Below are positions 34,529 to 45,183 of a DNA stretch of 64,000 bases, piece after piece. This stretch comes from Viola odorata. Its lineage: Eukaryota > Streptophyta > Magnoliopsida > Malpighiales > Violaceae. The notes below the pieces were generated by a model. The model was not told the origin of the DNA. It did not search any database and was given only the letters and a program-made list of their open reading frames with translations. The stretch spans positions 33,095,475 to 33,159,474 of the forward strand of contig OY829545.1 of NCBI GenBank assembly GCA_963691705.1, in the 5' to 3' direction. A program made the position numbers and the translations under genes. The stretch's first letter is position 1; every line of letters begins with the position of its first letter.

Positions 34529-36395
34529 TCACTGAGATGTGGAAGGTGGAGGTGGTTGCTTCGGGTCTTGCACAGAAGGTGCTGGTTCATCTTCTTCATC
34601 TGAGGCGTCACTGGAGTCAATCGTGGTGCTGAAGTGGTCATTCACTTTGTTGCGAATGTGCGCAACAACTCTGTCTATGGCCTTGATATAAGTGAAAGAT
34701 CCTTCCATATGTGCTTGGATGAACTTGTACTTGGCGTCCTGCTGCTCCATGAACTTGTCCAGCCGTTCCTTCTATGCCAATTCAATGCTCGCAAACAAAG
34801 ATTGCTGCTGATCCACAATCTGCTGCATTTGTTTTTGAGAGGAGTCTTGAAAGTCATGAAACAGCTTCTGATTTGTCGTGAAAGCTTGGAGCTGGATCTG
34901 CACAAGTTCCAGGAATCTATTGGCCCATTCTGGAAGTCCAGGGTGGTTAGGATCAATGCCAAGACTATTGGTCTTCTCAGGTCTCTGGTCATCTTGCCCA
35001 AGATTGGGCTCTTCTGCTGCACCGCCAATCTGAATTGGCTTAACCTTGAAGTTCCCGTTGATCCTCTTCCCAAAGAGGTGATCTGCTATTGGGGTAAATC
35101 CTGTATTAAAACAGAGATAGCCTTTTTCCTCGTGGAAATGGCCCATTTGGTCAAAAGCCTTAAGATCCATGATCTTAATGGCACAGGATTTATATAAATT
35201 TAAAGAAGATAAATCTATACCCCTAGCAGTAGTGGTCATATGGGAAATCAGAGTTCCTAAAATCATTCTAGGAAGAGAATCATATGCTTTTATCTGCCTA
35301 GTAATCCAATAGCCAAGATTGACTCTTTTCTCATGCAGCATGCACCAAAGCAAAAATGTCTCAAGTTTTGAAATATTACCTGAGGCTGTAGTCTTGGCCG
35401 AGAGATTGATTGAAAGGATCCTTTGGAGAATCCTCAAAGTAGGATCTCGGATCTGGTGAGCCTTTGAATTTTTATTTAACTTAGCAGCATAATCACCAAT
35501 CAATTCTCCATAGGCCACTGCCTTATCCCAATCTGGGGGATAATCAGTTAGGGCATTCACATACTCATCAGACTTGAGGCCATCCTCAGTCACAAAACTA
35601 AGCAAAAGGTTAAAATCATCAATCGAAAAGTGACACCATTTATCAAGCAAACGAAAGTGCACAACATCAGTAGCACTCAGATCAGGAAAAGCTCTACCAT
35701 TAGCATACAATCTCTCCTGATCTAACCAAAAAGAGGTATGAAACTCTAAACACAGTTCAGCATAAGTGGGCATGTCAAGATAGAAAAAGCAATCCCACCC
35801 AAGATTGGAAATAAACTACCTAACTCTGTTACCCACCCCCAATTCATCAAGAAATGAAAAATCAAGGACGGCGAAAGGAGTGACCTCACAGGCATGCTTT
35901 TCAGTCAATTTAGCCCTAAAATCAGGAGTATCAGGGCTCAAGCAGCCTTTCAAAGAGTTTAAGCGTGGAAGGGTTACCTTGGCAGTCTTGGCCAAGACTG
36001 CAACCGCATCAGCACCAGAGTCTGTTCTAAGATCGGCCTCATCAACTTTCTTCTTGCCCTTGGCAGCCGCAGATCGCGTCCTCTTCGCTGGGGTAGATTC
36101 AACACTCACATCTGCCTTCCTCTTCCCCGACTTCTTTGATTTGGCTGAACCTTCTTCACGCCTAGGCTCGGAATCCGAAATCTCTTACACCTCGGAGTCA
36201 GCCGGCTTGCTAACCCTAGATTGGGTTTTGGGCTCGTTGTTGAGGTCGATCTTTTTTTTTGGTTGGCTCGTTGAGGTTTTGCGGCAGATCCTCATCTGGA
36301 TTTAGTAGAGAAGGAGATGGCGAGGGAATAAGAGATTCTTGCCTAATCAGGGTGGATTTCACTTTCTTTGCAGATGGTCTCTTGGATTTTCCCAT
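34529..36395 (-). pseudogene. Athila env-like ORF (ATHILA ORF-1 family), copy A, broken
   Basis: The frame starts at the ATG at 36395 (MGKSNRP in copy B) and ends at 34529. Recognisable parts: a Lys/Pro/Ser-rich, basic N-terminus with KRTRSAAAKGKKK (a nuclear-localisation-like stretch, ~36080); the conserved core MP(T/A)YAELCLEFH, DVVHFRLLDKWCHFSIDDFN, VNLGYWITRQIKAY; a Gln-rich tail; and an acidic end with SSDASDEEDEP. This family occupies the env position in Athila elements, but no fusion peptide or membrane anchor is visible, so an envelope role is not shown. Damage relative to copy B: a ~120-bp deletion near 36262, TAG at 35816-35818 and TAG at 34772-34774 (both CAG in B). Confidence 0.85.
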
Positions 36396-36828
36396 GTTAA
36401 ATGCTGATTGAATCGTAGAGTAAAAGTAGGGGAAGTGGAGGATTCTAGCGGAGATGATTTGAGAGATAAGAGGGAGAGGGCGAGATTTTAGGGATTTTGT
36501 GTTTGTGGGAGGTAAGGAGATTGATTCTTCAAAGATAACTATTAATTAAAATTTGAAAAATATTAATTTCCAAATCATAATTAATAATTTAAAAAATATG
36601 ACCGTTATCCCTTCTTTTTCTCCTCCATTAAACACGCTACCTTCTCTTTTCTTCCTTTTTCTCCCCGTGTCAATCAGCCCAAGGCTGAATAAAATGTGGC
36701 TAAGATCAAATATACTCCTCACCACACTTAATTCCTCAAAATCACTCCAGAAAATTTCCACAAACTCCCTGAATATTTCAACAAGAGAAAATCAATCAGT
36801 GGTACTGGGCAAAATTTGAACAATAAAT
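36396..36828 (-). other. pol-env spacer with an internal polypurine-tract-like copy
   Basis: Non-coding on the minus strand. It contains TAAGTGTGGTGAGG at 36717-36730, identical over 14 bases to the core of the 3' PPT (34428-34441). A TGGCTAAGATC motif lies beside it. It may serve as a central PPT or hold signals for env-like expression; neither is shown. Confidence 0.5.
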
Positions 36829-39800
36829 TTATTCAAGAGAACTAAAAATAAAAAGCATGGGTTGCCTCCGATGTAGCGCCCTAGTTATAGTCCTAGGCAT
36901 GACTTTGTTGTTCTTTTCATGCATCTCAGGTGGGGCTTCAATCGCCTGATTTTCCTGAAACGTTGGAAATCCTTCTAGGAATGGTTTGAGTCGCTGTCCA
37001 TTAACCTTGAATATAATCCCTATCTTTTCATTCCTAATATCCACTGCACCATGAAGGTAGATATTAGTGATAACATATGGACCCTCCCATTTGGTTTTAA
37101 GCTTACCTGGAAAGAGCTTAAATCGTGAATTGTAAAGAAGGACTTTTCCCCTAAGTTGGAGATTCTTCTCAACAATCTTGCTATCATGGTATGTCTTCAT
37201 CCTGATCTTAGCTAAGAGCTGGTTATCATATGCTTGATTCCTCAATTCTTCTATTTCGTGGATTTGGAGTTTCCTTTCCTCACCTGCTTGGTTGTACCTT
37301 AGATTGCATTTCCGAATTGCCCAATAAGCTCTATGTTGCATACCTACTGGCAGGTGATAGGCTTTCCCATACACCAATTTGTAAGGAGTCATTCCTATGG
37401 GGGATTTGTAAGCAGTCCTATACGCCCATAGCGCATCATCCAACCTTTGGCTCCAATCTCGTCGATCTAAGCCAACGGTCTTAGCTAAGATCGATTTGAC
37501 TTCTCTGTTTGATACCTCCGCTTGGCCATTTGACTGAGGGTGGTATGCAGTGGAGACTTTGTGGGTTACACCATACTTCCTGAAAAGAGAAACAATAATA
37601 CTATTGCAAAAATGTGTGCCTCGGTCGCTAATGATCCCCCTAGGCACGCCAAATTTGTTCAAAATGTTAGTTTTCAAAAATGAAACAACAGTTCTAGCAT
37701 CATTGGTCCTAGTTACCTTAGCTTCTATCCATTTAGACACGTAATCCACAGCAAGCAATATATATTGTTTTCCATCAGACATAGGAAATGGTCCCATGAA
37801 ATCGATGCCCCATAGATCAAAAATCTCACAATTTAATATAACATTCATGGGCGTTTGATTTCTAGCGCTTATGTTTCCTATCTTTTGGCATTCAGGACAT
37901 GTCTTACAAAATATATAACTATCATGAAATAGAGTGGGCCAATAAAATCCTGACTCTAGGACTTTTAAGGCTGTCCTCTTAGCTCCAAAATGTCCACCAC
38001 ATGCATAAGAATGACAAAATCTCAAAACTGATGGGATTTCAGTTTCAGGAATGCATCTTCTAATCAACTGATCAAATCTAATTTTCCAAAGATAAGGATC
38101 ATCCCAAACGAAATACCTGCTGTCGTGCTTAATCTTAACCTTTTCTTGAGCCGTTAGGTCTCCATGGTGTTTACCCGTGGCTAAGAAATTGACTAGGTCG
38201 GCAAACCATGGTCTAATTACCTGGACGGCAAATAGATGTTCATCTGGAAAATCATCTCTGATTGGTTCTGAATCCGTCTTCACAAAGCACCTACTGAGGT
38301 GGTCGGCGACTAAGTTTTTCTTTCCTGCTTTGTCCTTGATTTCCAAGTTATATTCCTGCAAAAGTAAAACCCAGCGAATCAGTCTTGGCTTAGATTCTGC
38401 TTTTGTCAAAAGATACCTCAAGGCCGCATGGTCTGAAAAGACTACGACTTTCGTTCCCAACAAATATGATCTGAATTTATCCAATGCAAAGATTGTTGCG
38501 AACAATTCCTTCTCGGTTGTGGTATAGTTCTTTTGTGCGTCGTCAAGCATCTTAGAGGCGTAGTAGATCACGTGTGGATTTCTACCGATTTTCTGCCCTA
38601 GAACCGCACCAACAGCTGAGTTACTAGAATCACACATCAATTTGAATGGCAGGTTCCAATCTGGTGCTTGGATGATTGGGGCTGATGTGAGTTTCTCTTT
38701 GATTTTGTCAAACGCTTCTTGGCAAGATTCGTCGAAATTGAAGTCCACTTCTTTTTGCAATAGTTTGCACATCGGCTCCACAATCTTTGAGAAGTCTTTA
38801 ATAAACCTGCGATAGAACCCTGCATGGCCTAGAAAACTTCTAACCTCACGCACGCATGAGGGGTAAGGCAAGGTTTTGATAACATCAATCTTAGCCTGGT
38901 CAACTTCTATACCTTTCTTAGAAACTACATGACCTAGGACAATACCTTGTTCAACCATGAAATGACATTTTTCATAGTTAAGAACAAGATTAGTGGTCAC
39001 ACATCTTTTCAAAACATGTTTCAGTGTCGTTAAGCATTTATCAAAATTATCACCATAGACGGTGAAGTCATCCATAAACACTTCTATACCTTTTTCTAAA
39101 TAGTCTGAAAAGATACTAACCATACACCTTTGAAAGGTGGCCGGCGCATTGCACAATCTGAATGGCATCCTCCTATACGCAAAGGTTCCGAAGGGACATG
39201 TAAATGTCGTCTTCTCTTGGTCTTCTAATGCCACTGGGATATGATGAAATCCCGAATAACCGTCCAAGAAACAGTAATGGGACTTCCCAGTCAATCTTTC
39301 CACCATTTGGTCAATGAATGGTAATGGAAAGTGATCTTTCCTCGTGACTTGGTTAAGTTTGCGGTAGTCTATGCAGACTCTCCATCCATTCTGAATTCTT
39401 GTGGTTCTCTTTACTCCATCTTCACCTTCAGTCATGGTAGTACCTGTCTTTTTAGGCACAACCTGCACAGGGGAAACCCATGAACTATCAGAGATTGGGT
39501 ATATAATTCCAGCATCAAGTAATTTAATGATTTCTTTCTTGACAACTTCCATCATCGGAGGGTTTAGCCTCCTTTGGGGTTGTCTAATAGTTTTCTTATC
39601 CTCTTCCACATGAATTTTGTGGGTGCAAATGGTTGAGGATATGCCCTTGATGTCTGCTAAGGTCCATCCAATAGCCTCTTTATGTTCCTTCAAAACGCTT
39701 GTCAATCTTGTCTCTTCTTCGCCAGAAAGCTTAGCTGAGATCATTACTGGGAGATTTTTGTCTTGGCCCAAATAGGCATACTTAAGGTGTTCTGGCAACT

Positions 39801-40437
39801 CCTTAAGATCAAGCTCGGGTGCCTGCACAATAGATGGTAAGATCTTAGAGTTAGACATGCTAAACAATGGGCAAGGTATGGTTTCCTTCACTGGTTCGGT
39901 CTCATGAAGATCCGTTAAGATCTCCCTAAGATCTTCCCGGTTCCCTACTCGGTCTTCCATTTCTTCCAACGTCTTAGCTGAGACACTTTTGCTTAAGACA
40001 AAATCAAGTGGGTCAGTAGCATTTAAGTCTGCAGTCTCTTCTTCAATAGGGTATAAGATATCAATAAAATTAACACTATGTGTCTCATTACGATAATATA
40101 ATCCCTCCTTAGTGTAGAACTTAATCGTGCTCCCAAAGAATTCCAAAATAATACTACCTTCATAAACGTCTATCTTTGCTCTAGCAGACCTAAGGAAAGG
40201 TCTACCTAAGAGCACATCAGTGGTACAGGAAGGTAAATCAGAATCCATTTCAACAATATAAAAATCCACAGGGTATATAAAGTTATTGACTTGGACGAGA
40301 ACGTCCTCTACCAAACCCTTAGGATGGATCACGGTTCGCTCAGCTAGTTGAATCACCACCTGTGTCTCTTTCATGGGTCCCATTTGCAATGCTTCGTATT
40401 CCTTTAAGGACATCACGTTGATCCCAGTCCCTAAATC
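36829..40437 (-). CDS. pol: Athila A pol polyprotein: protease to integrase
   Basis: An open frame of ~1200 codons from just after a TGA (40438-40440) to 36829. Protease: DLG at its very start (40437) followed by INVMSLKEYEAL, and LLGRPFLRSARAKIDV (~40200). RT: CIDYRKLNQVTRKDHFPLPF (~39360), FLDGYSGFHHI (~39270) and the catalytic FMDDFTVYGDNF (~39075). RNase H: LMCDSSNSAVGAVLGQ (~38640), [20 protein letters not shown] and VADHLSR (~38300). Integrase: [15 protein letters not shown] with CPECQ (HHCC zinc site, ~38020-37890), GIDFMGPF (first Asp, ~37800), GIISDRGTHFCN (second Asp, ~37625) and [15 protein letters not shown] (Glu, ~37530). No internal stop is present. In the intact family gag and pol form one frame; here TGA replaces the residue before DLG. 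Confidence 0.93.
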   Translation of the reverse strand, partial: DLGTGINVMSLKEYEALQMGPMKETQVVIQLAERTVIHPKGLVEDVLVQVNNFIYPVDFYIVEMDSDLPSCTTDVLLGRPFLRSARAKIDVYEGSIILEFFGSTIKFYTKEGLYYRNETHSVNFIDILYPIEEETADLNATDPLDFVLSKSVSAKTLEEMEDRVGNREDLREILTDLHETEPVKETIPCPLFSMSNSKILPSIVQAPELDLKELPEHLKYAYLGQDKNLPVMISAKLSGEEETRLTSVLKEHKEAIGWTLADIKGISSTICTHKIHVEEDKKTIRQPQRRLNPPMMEVVKKEIIKLLDAGIIYPISDSSWVSPVQVVPKKTGTTMTEGEDGVKRTTRIQNGWRVCIDYRKLNQVTRKDHFPLPFIDQMVERLTGKSHYCFLDGYSGFHHIPVALEDQEKTTFTCPFGTFAYRRMPFRLCNAPATFQRCMVSIFSDYLEKGIEVFMDDFTVYGDNFDKCLTTLKHVLKRCVTTNLVLNYEKCHFMVEQGIVLGHVVSKKGIEVDQAKIDVIKTLPYPSCVREVRSFLGHAGFYRRFIKDFSKIVEPMCKLLQKEVDFNFDESCQEAFDKIKEKLTSAPIIQAPDWNLPFKLMCDSSNSAVGAVLGQKIGRNPHVIYYASKMLDDAQKNYTTTEKELFATIFALDKFRSYLLGTKVVVFSDHAALRYLLTKAESKPRLIRWVLLLQEYNLEIKDKAGKKNLVADHLSRCFVKTDSEPIRDDFPDEHLFAVQVIRPWFADLVNFLATGKHHGDLTAQEKVKIKHDSRYFVWDDPYLWKIRFDQLIRRCIPETEIPSVLRFCHSYACGGHFGAKRTALKVLESGFYWPTLFHDSYIFCKTCPECQKIGNISARNQTPMNVILNCEIFDLWGIDFMGPFPMSDGKQYILLAVDYVSKWIEAKVTRTNDARTVVSFLKTNILNKFGVPRGIISDRGTHFCNSIIVSLFRKYGVTHKVSTAYHPQSNGQAEVSNREVKSILAKTVGLDRRDWSQRLDDALWAYRTAYKSPIGMTPYKLVYGKAYHLPVGMQHRAYWAIRKCNLRYNQAGEERKLQIHEIEELRNQAYDNQLLAKIRMKTYHDSKIVEKNLQLRGKVLLYNSRFKLFPGKLKTKWEGPYVITNIYLHGAVDIRNEKIGIIFKVNGQRLKPFLEGFPTFQENQAIEAPPEMHEKNNKVMPRTITRALHRRQPMLFIFSSLE

Positions 40438-42520
40438 TCAAAGGGCCTTTTCCACCGTTTTGTTCCCAATTTTACAAAGGATGGTGAAGGTTCCTTGATC
40501 TCCATATTTCTCCGGTAGTTTGCTTTGAAGTACTGAAGAAACATTCTGCAAAAGATTCACTCTCTCAACACCTGCAAGTTTCCTTTTGTTAGTGCAAAGT
40601 TCTTTCAAAAATCTTGCGTAAGAAGGTACTTTAGAAATTAAATCTATCATAGGAATATTCACTGCCACTTTGCCAAAAATGCTCATGAATTCTTTAGCTT
40701 CGTCTAATTTCTTCTGTTTAGAAGACTTGGGAGGATAAGGAGGTGGAATATCTACTGTTTCCAGAGGTTTTAAACTCTGCTCATCAGTCTTAGCCACTGG
40801 CTTAGCTAAGATCGGCTGTTGTGATTGGACTGGAATATCAGTCTTAGTCTCAGTCTTAGCCAAGATTGGTTCCGGCTGAGCTTCTGCTTGAATTTCTTCG
40901 TCCACATCGAAATCCTCATCCCCAAATGAATGATTACGTACCTCCTGGTCTGATTTCGCACCCTTTCGTTTAGGTAGAACACTTCCACTCCTAAGATGAA
41001 TAACACTTACGTTGTGCCTAGGGTTATCCTCGGTGGTGGAAGGTAATTTTCCACTTGTTCCTGGCTGCTGGATTTGTTGGGTGAGCTGGCCTATTTGTTT
41101 CTGCATCTCAACAATATTGGACTGAGTAGCTTTTTGCATTTCAGAAAGGCTAGATTGAGTTGCCTGCATGAATTTTTGCAATGTGTCTTCTATAGGAACT
41201 TCGGTAATCTTAAGCGGTTGAGGTGCAGGAGGTAACATTGGGGCATTTGATTGATTTGCTCCAGGTGGTCTGGGTACAAAGTGTTGGAAATTTATGGGAG
41301 ACTGTTGTGGCTATTGGTGGTATTGTTGTTGTTGATTTGGTTGGCTAGACTGAGGCGGATCTTGTCTCCACCTTAGATTGGGATGTTGTCTCCAAGAGTA
41401 TTGGTTACATTCATGAGGGAATCTAGGTTGCCCTTGGTTGTAACCATATGCCGCGTTGACCGAGACTGGAGCTGGATCTCCCAGTTGTTCCACCACGTAA
41501 CAGCTATGGGTGGGATGATCTAATTGTTGGCAAATTCCACAAATGGAGGGCATAGGATTGGCTGTTGCTGCTGTAGTTTGTACCTGAGGTGTGGTACCTG
41601 TAGAAAGATTCATCAAAATGTTAGTAATCTTGTCAAGCTTATTTTCTACATTTATAGCATTCAAAGAAGAAGGTGTAGAATTTCTCTCGGATGAGGCGTT
41701 GTTTTGGCTGTTGTCAGCCATTGTTTGGAGAAGTAGTTTTGCTCTTGTTGGTGTAAGATCTTGAAGTGCTTCTCCAGTGGCTGCATCTAACCTTTCCCTA
41801 TCCTTCACACACATTCCATCATAGAAGTATTGGATTAGGAGATGGTCTGCCACTCCATGGGTAGGGCAAATGTCTTGAAGGTCTCTAAACCTTTGATGAT
41901 ACTCGCTAAAACTCTCTCCTCCCCTCTGCTGAATGGAAACTAAACTTTTTCTTGCTGCCCCTGCCTTAGTCGCATTCCAATATTTATTTAGGAAGGCAAC
42001 AGACATGTCCCCCCATGTTGTAATGGTGTTATGGGGTAAGCTATAGAACCAATTCTTAGCTGAGTCCTCGAGAGACCAAGGAAATGACTTCAGTTTGGCT
42101 CTCTCGATTGTTACTCCTACTGGTTTGAGGGTATCACATTGGAGGTGAAGGTTCCTCAAATGGTTATACGGATTCTCGTTTGAGTGGCCATGAAACTTGG
42201 TTAAGTTGGCAATGATGTTTGTCTTGATGGACCAATCATTAGCCATCGGGGGTAGATTAATACAGGAGTAGGTCACTCATTCTGCCACCCCTGTTTTGTT
42301 CCCTCATCGTCTGTTCTTGTTGGTTTTCCTCCATGGTTGGTATTGGGTTTTCAGCTGGGCTCGAATCTTGGCCTAGATTGTTGCTGGGACCAGATTCTGT
42401 TTGTGTCCCTGAAAATTCACCGTTAGTCTTTCTCTTGGCTTTCTTTCTGTTTTGTGCTTCAGCTTTTGTAAGTTCCAGATTCAAAGGTAGTAGTTCTTCC
42501 TTTGAAGACCTGGTCATCAA
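40438..42520 (-). pseudogene. gag: Athila A gag, two frames
   Basis: The frame starts MMTRSSKEELLPLN near 42520. The capsid part (42276-41311) has DWSIKTNIIANLTKFHGH, PWSLEDSAKNWFYSLPHNTI, FLNKYWNATKAGAARK and FYDGMCVKDRERLDAA, matching the retrotransposon gag domain. A CCHC knuckle CGICQQLDHPTHSC lies at ~41540-41500, followed by NPNLRWRQDPPQ and a Gln-rich stretch. A TAG (~41312) and a small frameshift (~41240) separate it from the second part (41238-40438), which is rich in Lys/Glu/Gln and contains repeated ILAKTETKT / ILAKPVAKT phrases, then FMSIFGKVAVNIP and SYARFLKELC leading to the protease. It ends in TGA (40438-40440). Another stop separates the start (42257-42520) from the capsid frame. 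Confidence 0.9.
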
Positions 42521-42570
42521 CTGCGAAAGACAAAAATAAAAACAAAACTACAAGAAACACCGTCAAAAGA

Positions 42571-42588
42571 TCCCCGGCAACGACGCCA
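42571..42588 (-). other. Athila A primer-binding site
   Basis: Minus-strand TGGCGTCGTTGCCGGGGA begins five bases after the 5' LTR end (GCAATCA at 42594). It is the classic Athila-lineage site, complementary to the 3' end of tRNA-Asp. Confidence 0.88.
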
Positions 42589-42593
42589 AAATT

Positions 42594-45080
42594 TGATTGC
42601 GTGTCGAGGGCATCAAATTTAGTTGTAAAAAGATATAGAAAATGGGGTAGGAATACAACTTATCACTCGTCCACAAGGGACTCGTAGATTGCGATAAGAG
42701 GTTCGTCCATAGAGATCTTGGTGGTGTATTGTCACTGGAGTTGAGGATTTTTGTTCCTGCAATTAAGATAAATAAAGCGTAAAAAAGGACAAGCAAAAAT
42801 AAAATAAAGGAAAGAATCTTAGGCAGAAGAGAATCTTAGCTAAGATTGCTGGCTGAGATTGGTTGGAACTTTCTTGAGGTAAATTCCTGGCAAGAGCAAA
42901 TTCATGAGCACTTTACTTGTTTAATCGATCATTGACTTTAGATTTTCTCCTTCCCCTTTATAACTCTGCTATAGATTGGGAGGAACGCCTTTCCAATCCT
43001 ACTTTCCTCCTATTCAAATCACTTGGAGGGTACCCCCCTTTCCTAGTGATCCTGGCCAGTGGACACCTTGCTGGCTAAAGGGTTTATCCAATTGGCTGCT
43101 GGCTTGAGGCACATGCATTTTCTCAATGACGTAGGGAAAGACAGAGTCTAGGCCAAGCTACTCCCAACTCGGAGCCCTAGGTTGTCAATCTGGTTAGGCA
43201 TATATCGATTCAAGTTCACTAACCCCCGCGAGGTTAGCTACCTACTTCGTCACTTCGATTTCGCTCGTCCCCTTAGTGACTGGCTGCAAATTCATTGTCT
43301 TGACTAAGATCGATCAAGTCTTAGCCTAGACAGGAACCGGTTTGTTAAAACAGAACTTGAATTGAATACAAACGAGAGGATAATTAAGAACGATTTGGTC
43401 TCACGAATCACAAGTATTCTCACTCAACCCTTACCAAGAATTAGGTGTTTAGCTACTAAACATATTAATTAAAGAAAGAAAGAAATAATTGAAGAACATG
43501 AAATAGAATTAAAATCTGTGATATTCAAAAATGAATTCACAGAGCGAATGTTTACATGAACCAGAAGAAAAGAAGATGGGAGATCCCGTAATTGACAGCC
43601 TTCCTTAACCTTTTAACAAGGTTAGAGTCCCCACCAATCACGTTCCTTTCCAAACTCCTTCTTCAAATTAACTAAAAGATAGGGATAAAAATCCCATTTG
43701 TTTAAATCCCAAAGTCATAATAATCAAAGGATAATAACAAAGTGTTTTTGGTCAAATAGGATTACATCCAAGATTTCTTCAAATGGATGTAACAGTCAGC
43801 TGGCTCTCTGATCTGATTCCGCTTCCTACGAGTCCATGTTCAGCACGCCTCTACCCTATAGTCTTAGCTAAGACATGCGGCTAAGACTGCCAATCTTTCG
43901 CTCCAGCACCAGTTTCTTCCAAAACCAGTCTTGCCTAAGATTCCTCCAAAAGAAACCAAATTGACGTAAAAAGGATTGTTTCTGCCACAAACAAGGAGTT
44001 TTGAAGTGGTAAAAACACATGAAATAAAGCGTCAATCAAACCTCACCACACTTAAACAATGCTTGCCCCCAAGCATACTAGACTCTTAACTAAGACAAAA
44101 AGAAAGACTCAAAATAGACAGACTCAAAACAGTGGCAAAATTTCTGGACAGACTACCCTTAGCCCATTTCCTTTAATATCTTTAGCCTATGACAGTCAGC
44201 ATACTTCTCAATGGATCCCAACCTTTATGAACACGGCCTATTCAACACCCCAAACATCCGAATTCCATATAACCATAACATCTTTGCATTCCATAACACA
44301 CTCAACAAGACAAGACATCCACCGACTTGGATTTTCTCCCCCTAATTCAACTGCTTAACATCATCATTCAATTACCTTGCCTGAAGTTTTATTTTTCTAT
44401 GCTAGCATTGCTAAAAGTTTCTTGATTATTAATGCTTAGTGAGGCAGAAATATCAAGACAAATACACTTTTTTTTCATTGCTCTAGCTGAAGTTTCTTGA
44501 TTATTTCTACTTAGTGAGGCAAAAATATCAAGACATTTTATTCATCTTTATTTTTTTTTTAATTTTTTTTTTTTTAGAGCATGCAATTTACGGGGCATAA
44601 AAGTAGTTCTCTATATTAGAGCAGTTCAGCATAATTACAAGGCATCAAACTCCGTTATCCACTTAGCAGTTTTCCTTAAGGGGATATTAAGTATATTTGG
44701 TGGAAGCTTGCCTATGTGTCAAGTATGTTACACAATGCTAGACCCTATGGTCATGTATAATAAGGATGTTTTAGGCGTTGAACATGCCTTACTCATATGT
44801 TATGGGGTCACAAGGTGAAGGATGCTAAAGGTCAAGGCTAAGATACTCAAGAAAACAGGCCTTAGGCATAGTCCAGATATTTCGCTGACACACAAACAAA
44901 ACAGAGAACACACATTCCTAAAAACACACATATTGACAAAGAAAAATCATTCATCGGACTCTATTTTAGACGATCTAGGCTAACTAACTTAGCCTAGATT
45001 CACAAAATTTTTCATGCAATCAAAGAAATCACGCAAAAACACATCAGAACATGTATATACAAACAAATATCCTAAAAACA
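42594..45080 (-). mobile_element. Shared Athila LTR (LTR2, 2487 bp): 5' LTR of A and 3' LTR of B
   Basis: It runs from TGTTTTTAGG (45080, after PPT TAAGTGTGGTGAGGGG of B at 45081-45096) to GCAATCA (42594, before the PBS of A). It is collinear with LTR1 over its whole length, with a ~22-bp deletion near 42730 and scattered substitutions. Two copies of TCTTAGCTAAGA (42834, 43862) and the 44-bp SINE-like pair (from ~44418 and ~44495) match LTR1 positions. Confidence 0.92.
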
Positions 45081-45183
45081 CCCCTCACCACACTTAGAGA
45101 ACACATTGTCCTCAATTTGTAAATGAGAGAAAAGACACAAAAAATTTGAAAAAGAAGGAAAGAAAGACACGACCTGGGGGTAT

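Larger units (their letters stand above)
31907..45080 (-). mobile_element. Athila-lineage Ty3/Gypsy element A, structurally complete (13.2 kb)
   Basis: Minus-strand order: 5' LTR (45080-42594), PBS (42588-42571), gag, PR-RT-RNaseH-IN, env-like ORF, PPT (34441-34426), 3' LTR (34425-31907). The PBS sequence, the DLG protease, pol followed by an ATHILA-type ORF, and the LTR length all fit the Athila lineage. A itself has no TSD on its high-coordinate side: LTR2 is followed at once by the PPT and env-like gene of a second copy (B), so LTR2 is shared. Gag and env-like carry stops or frameshifts, while the main pol ORF is open. Confidence 0.9.

Noticed and set aside
34675..35197. Plus- and minus-strand frames overlapping the env-like gene (also at 45289-45771)
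   Set aside because: They are out-of-frame shadows conserved only because copies A and B are nearly identical.
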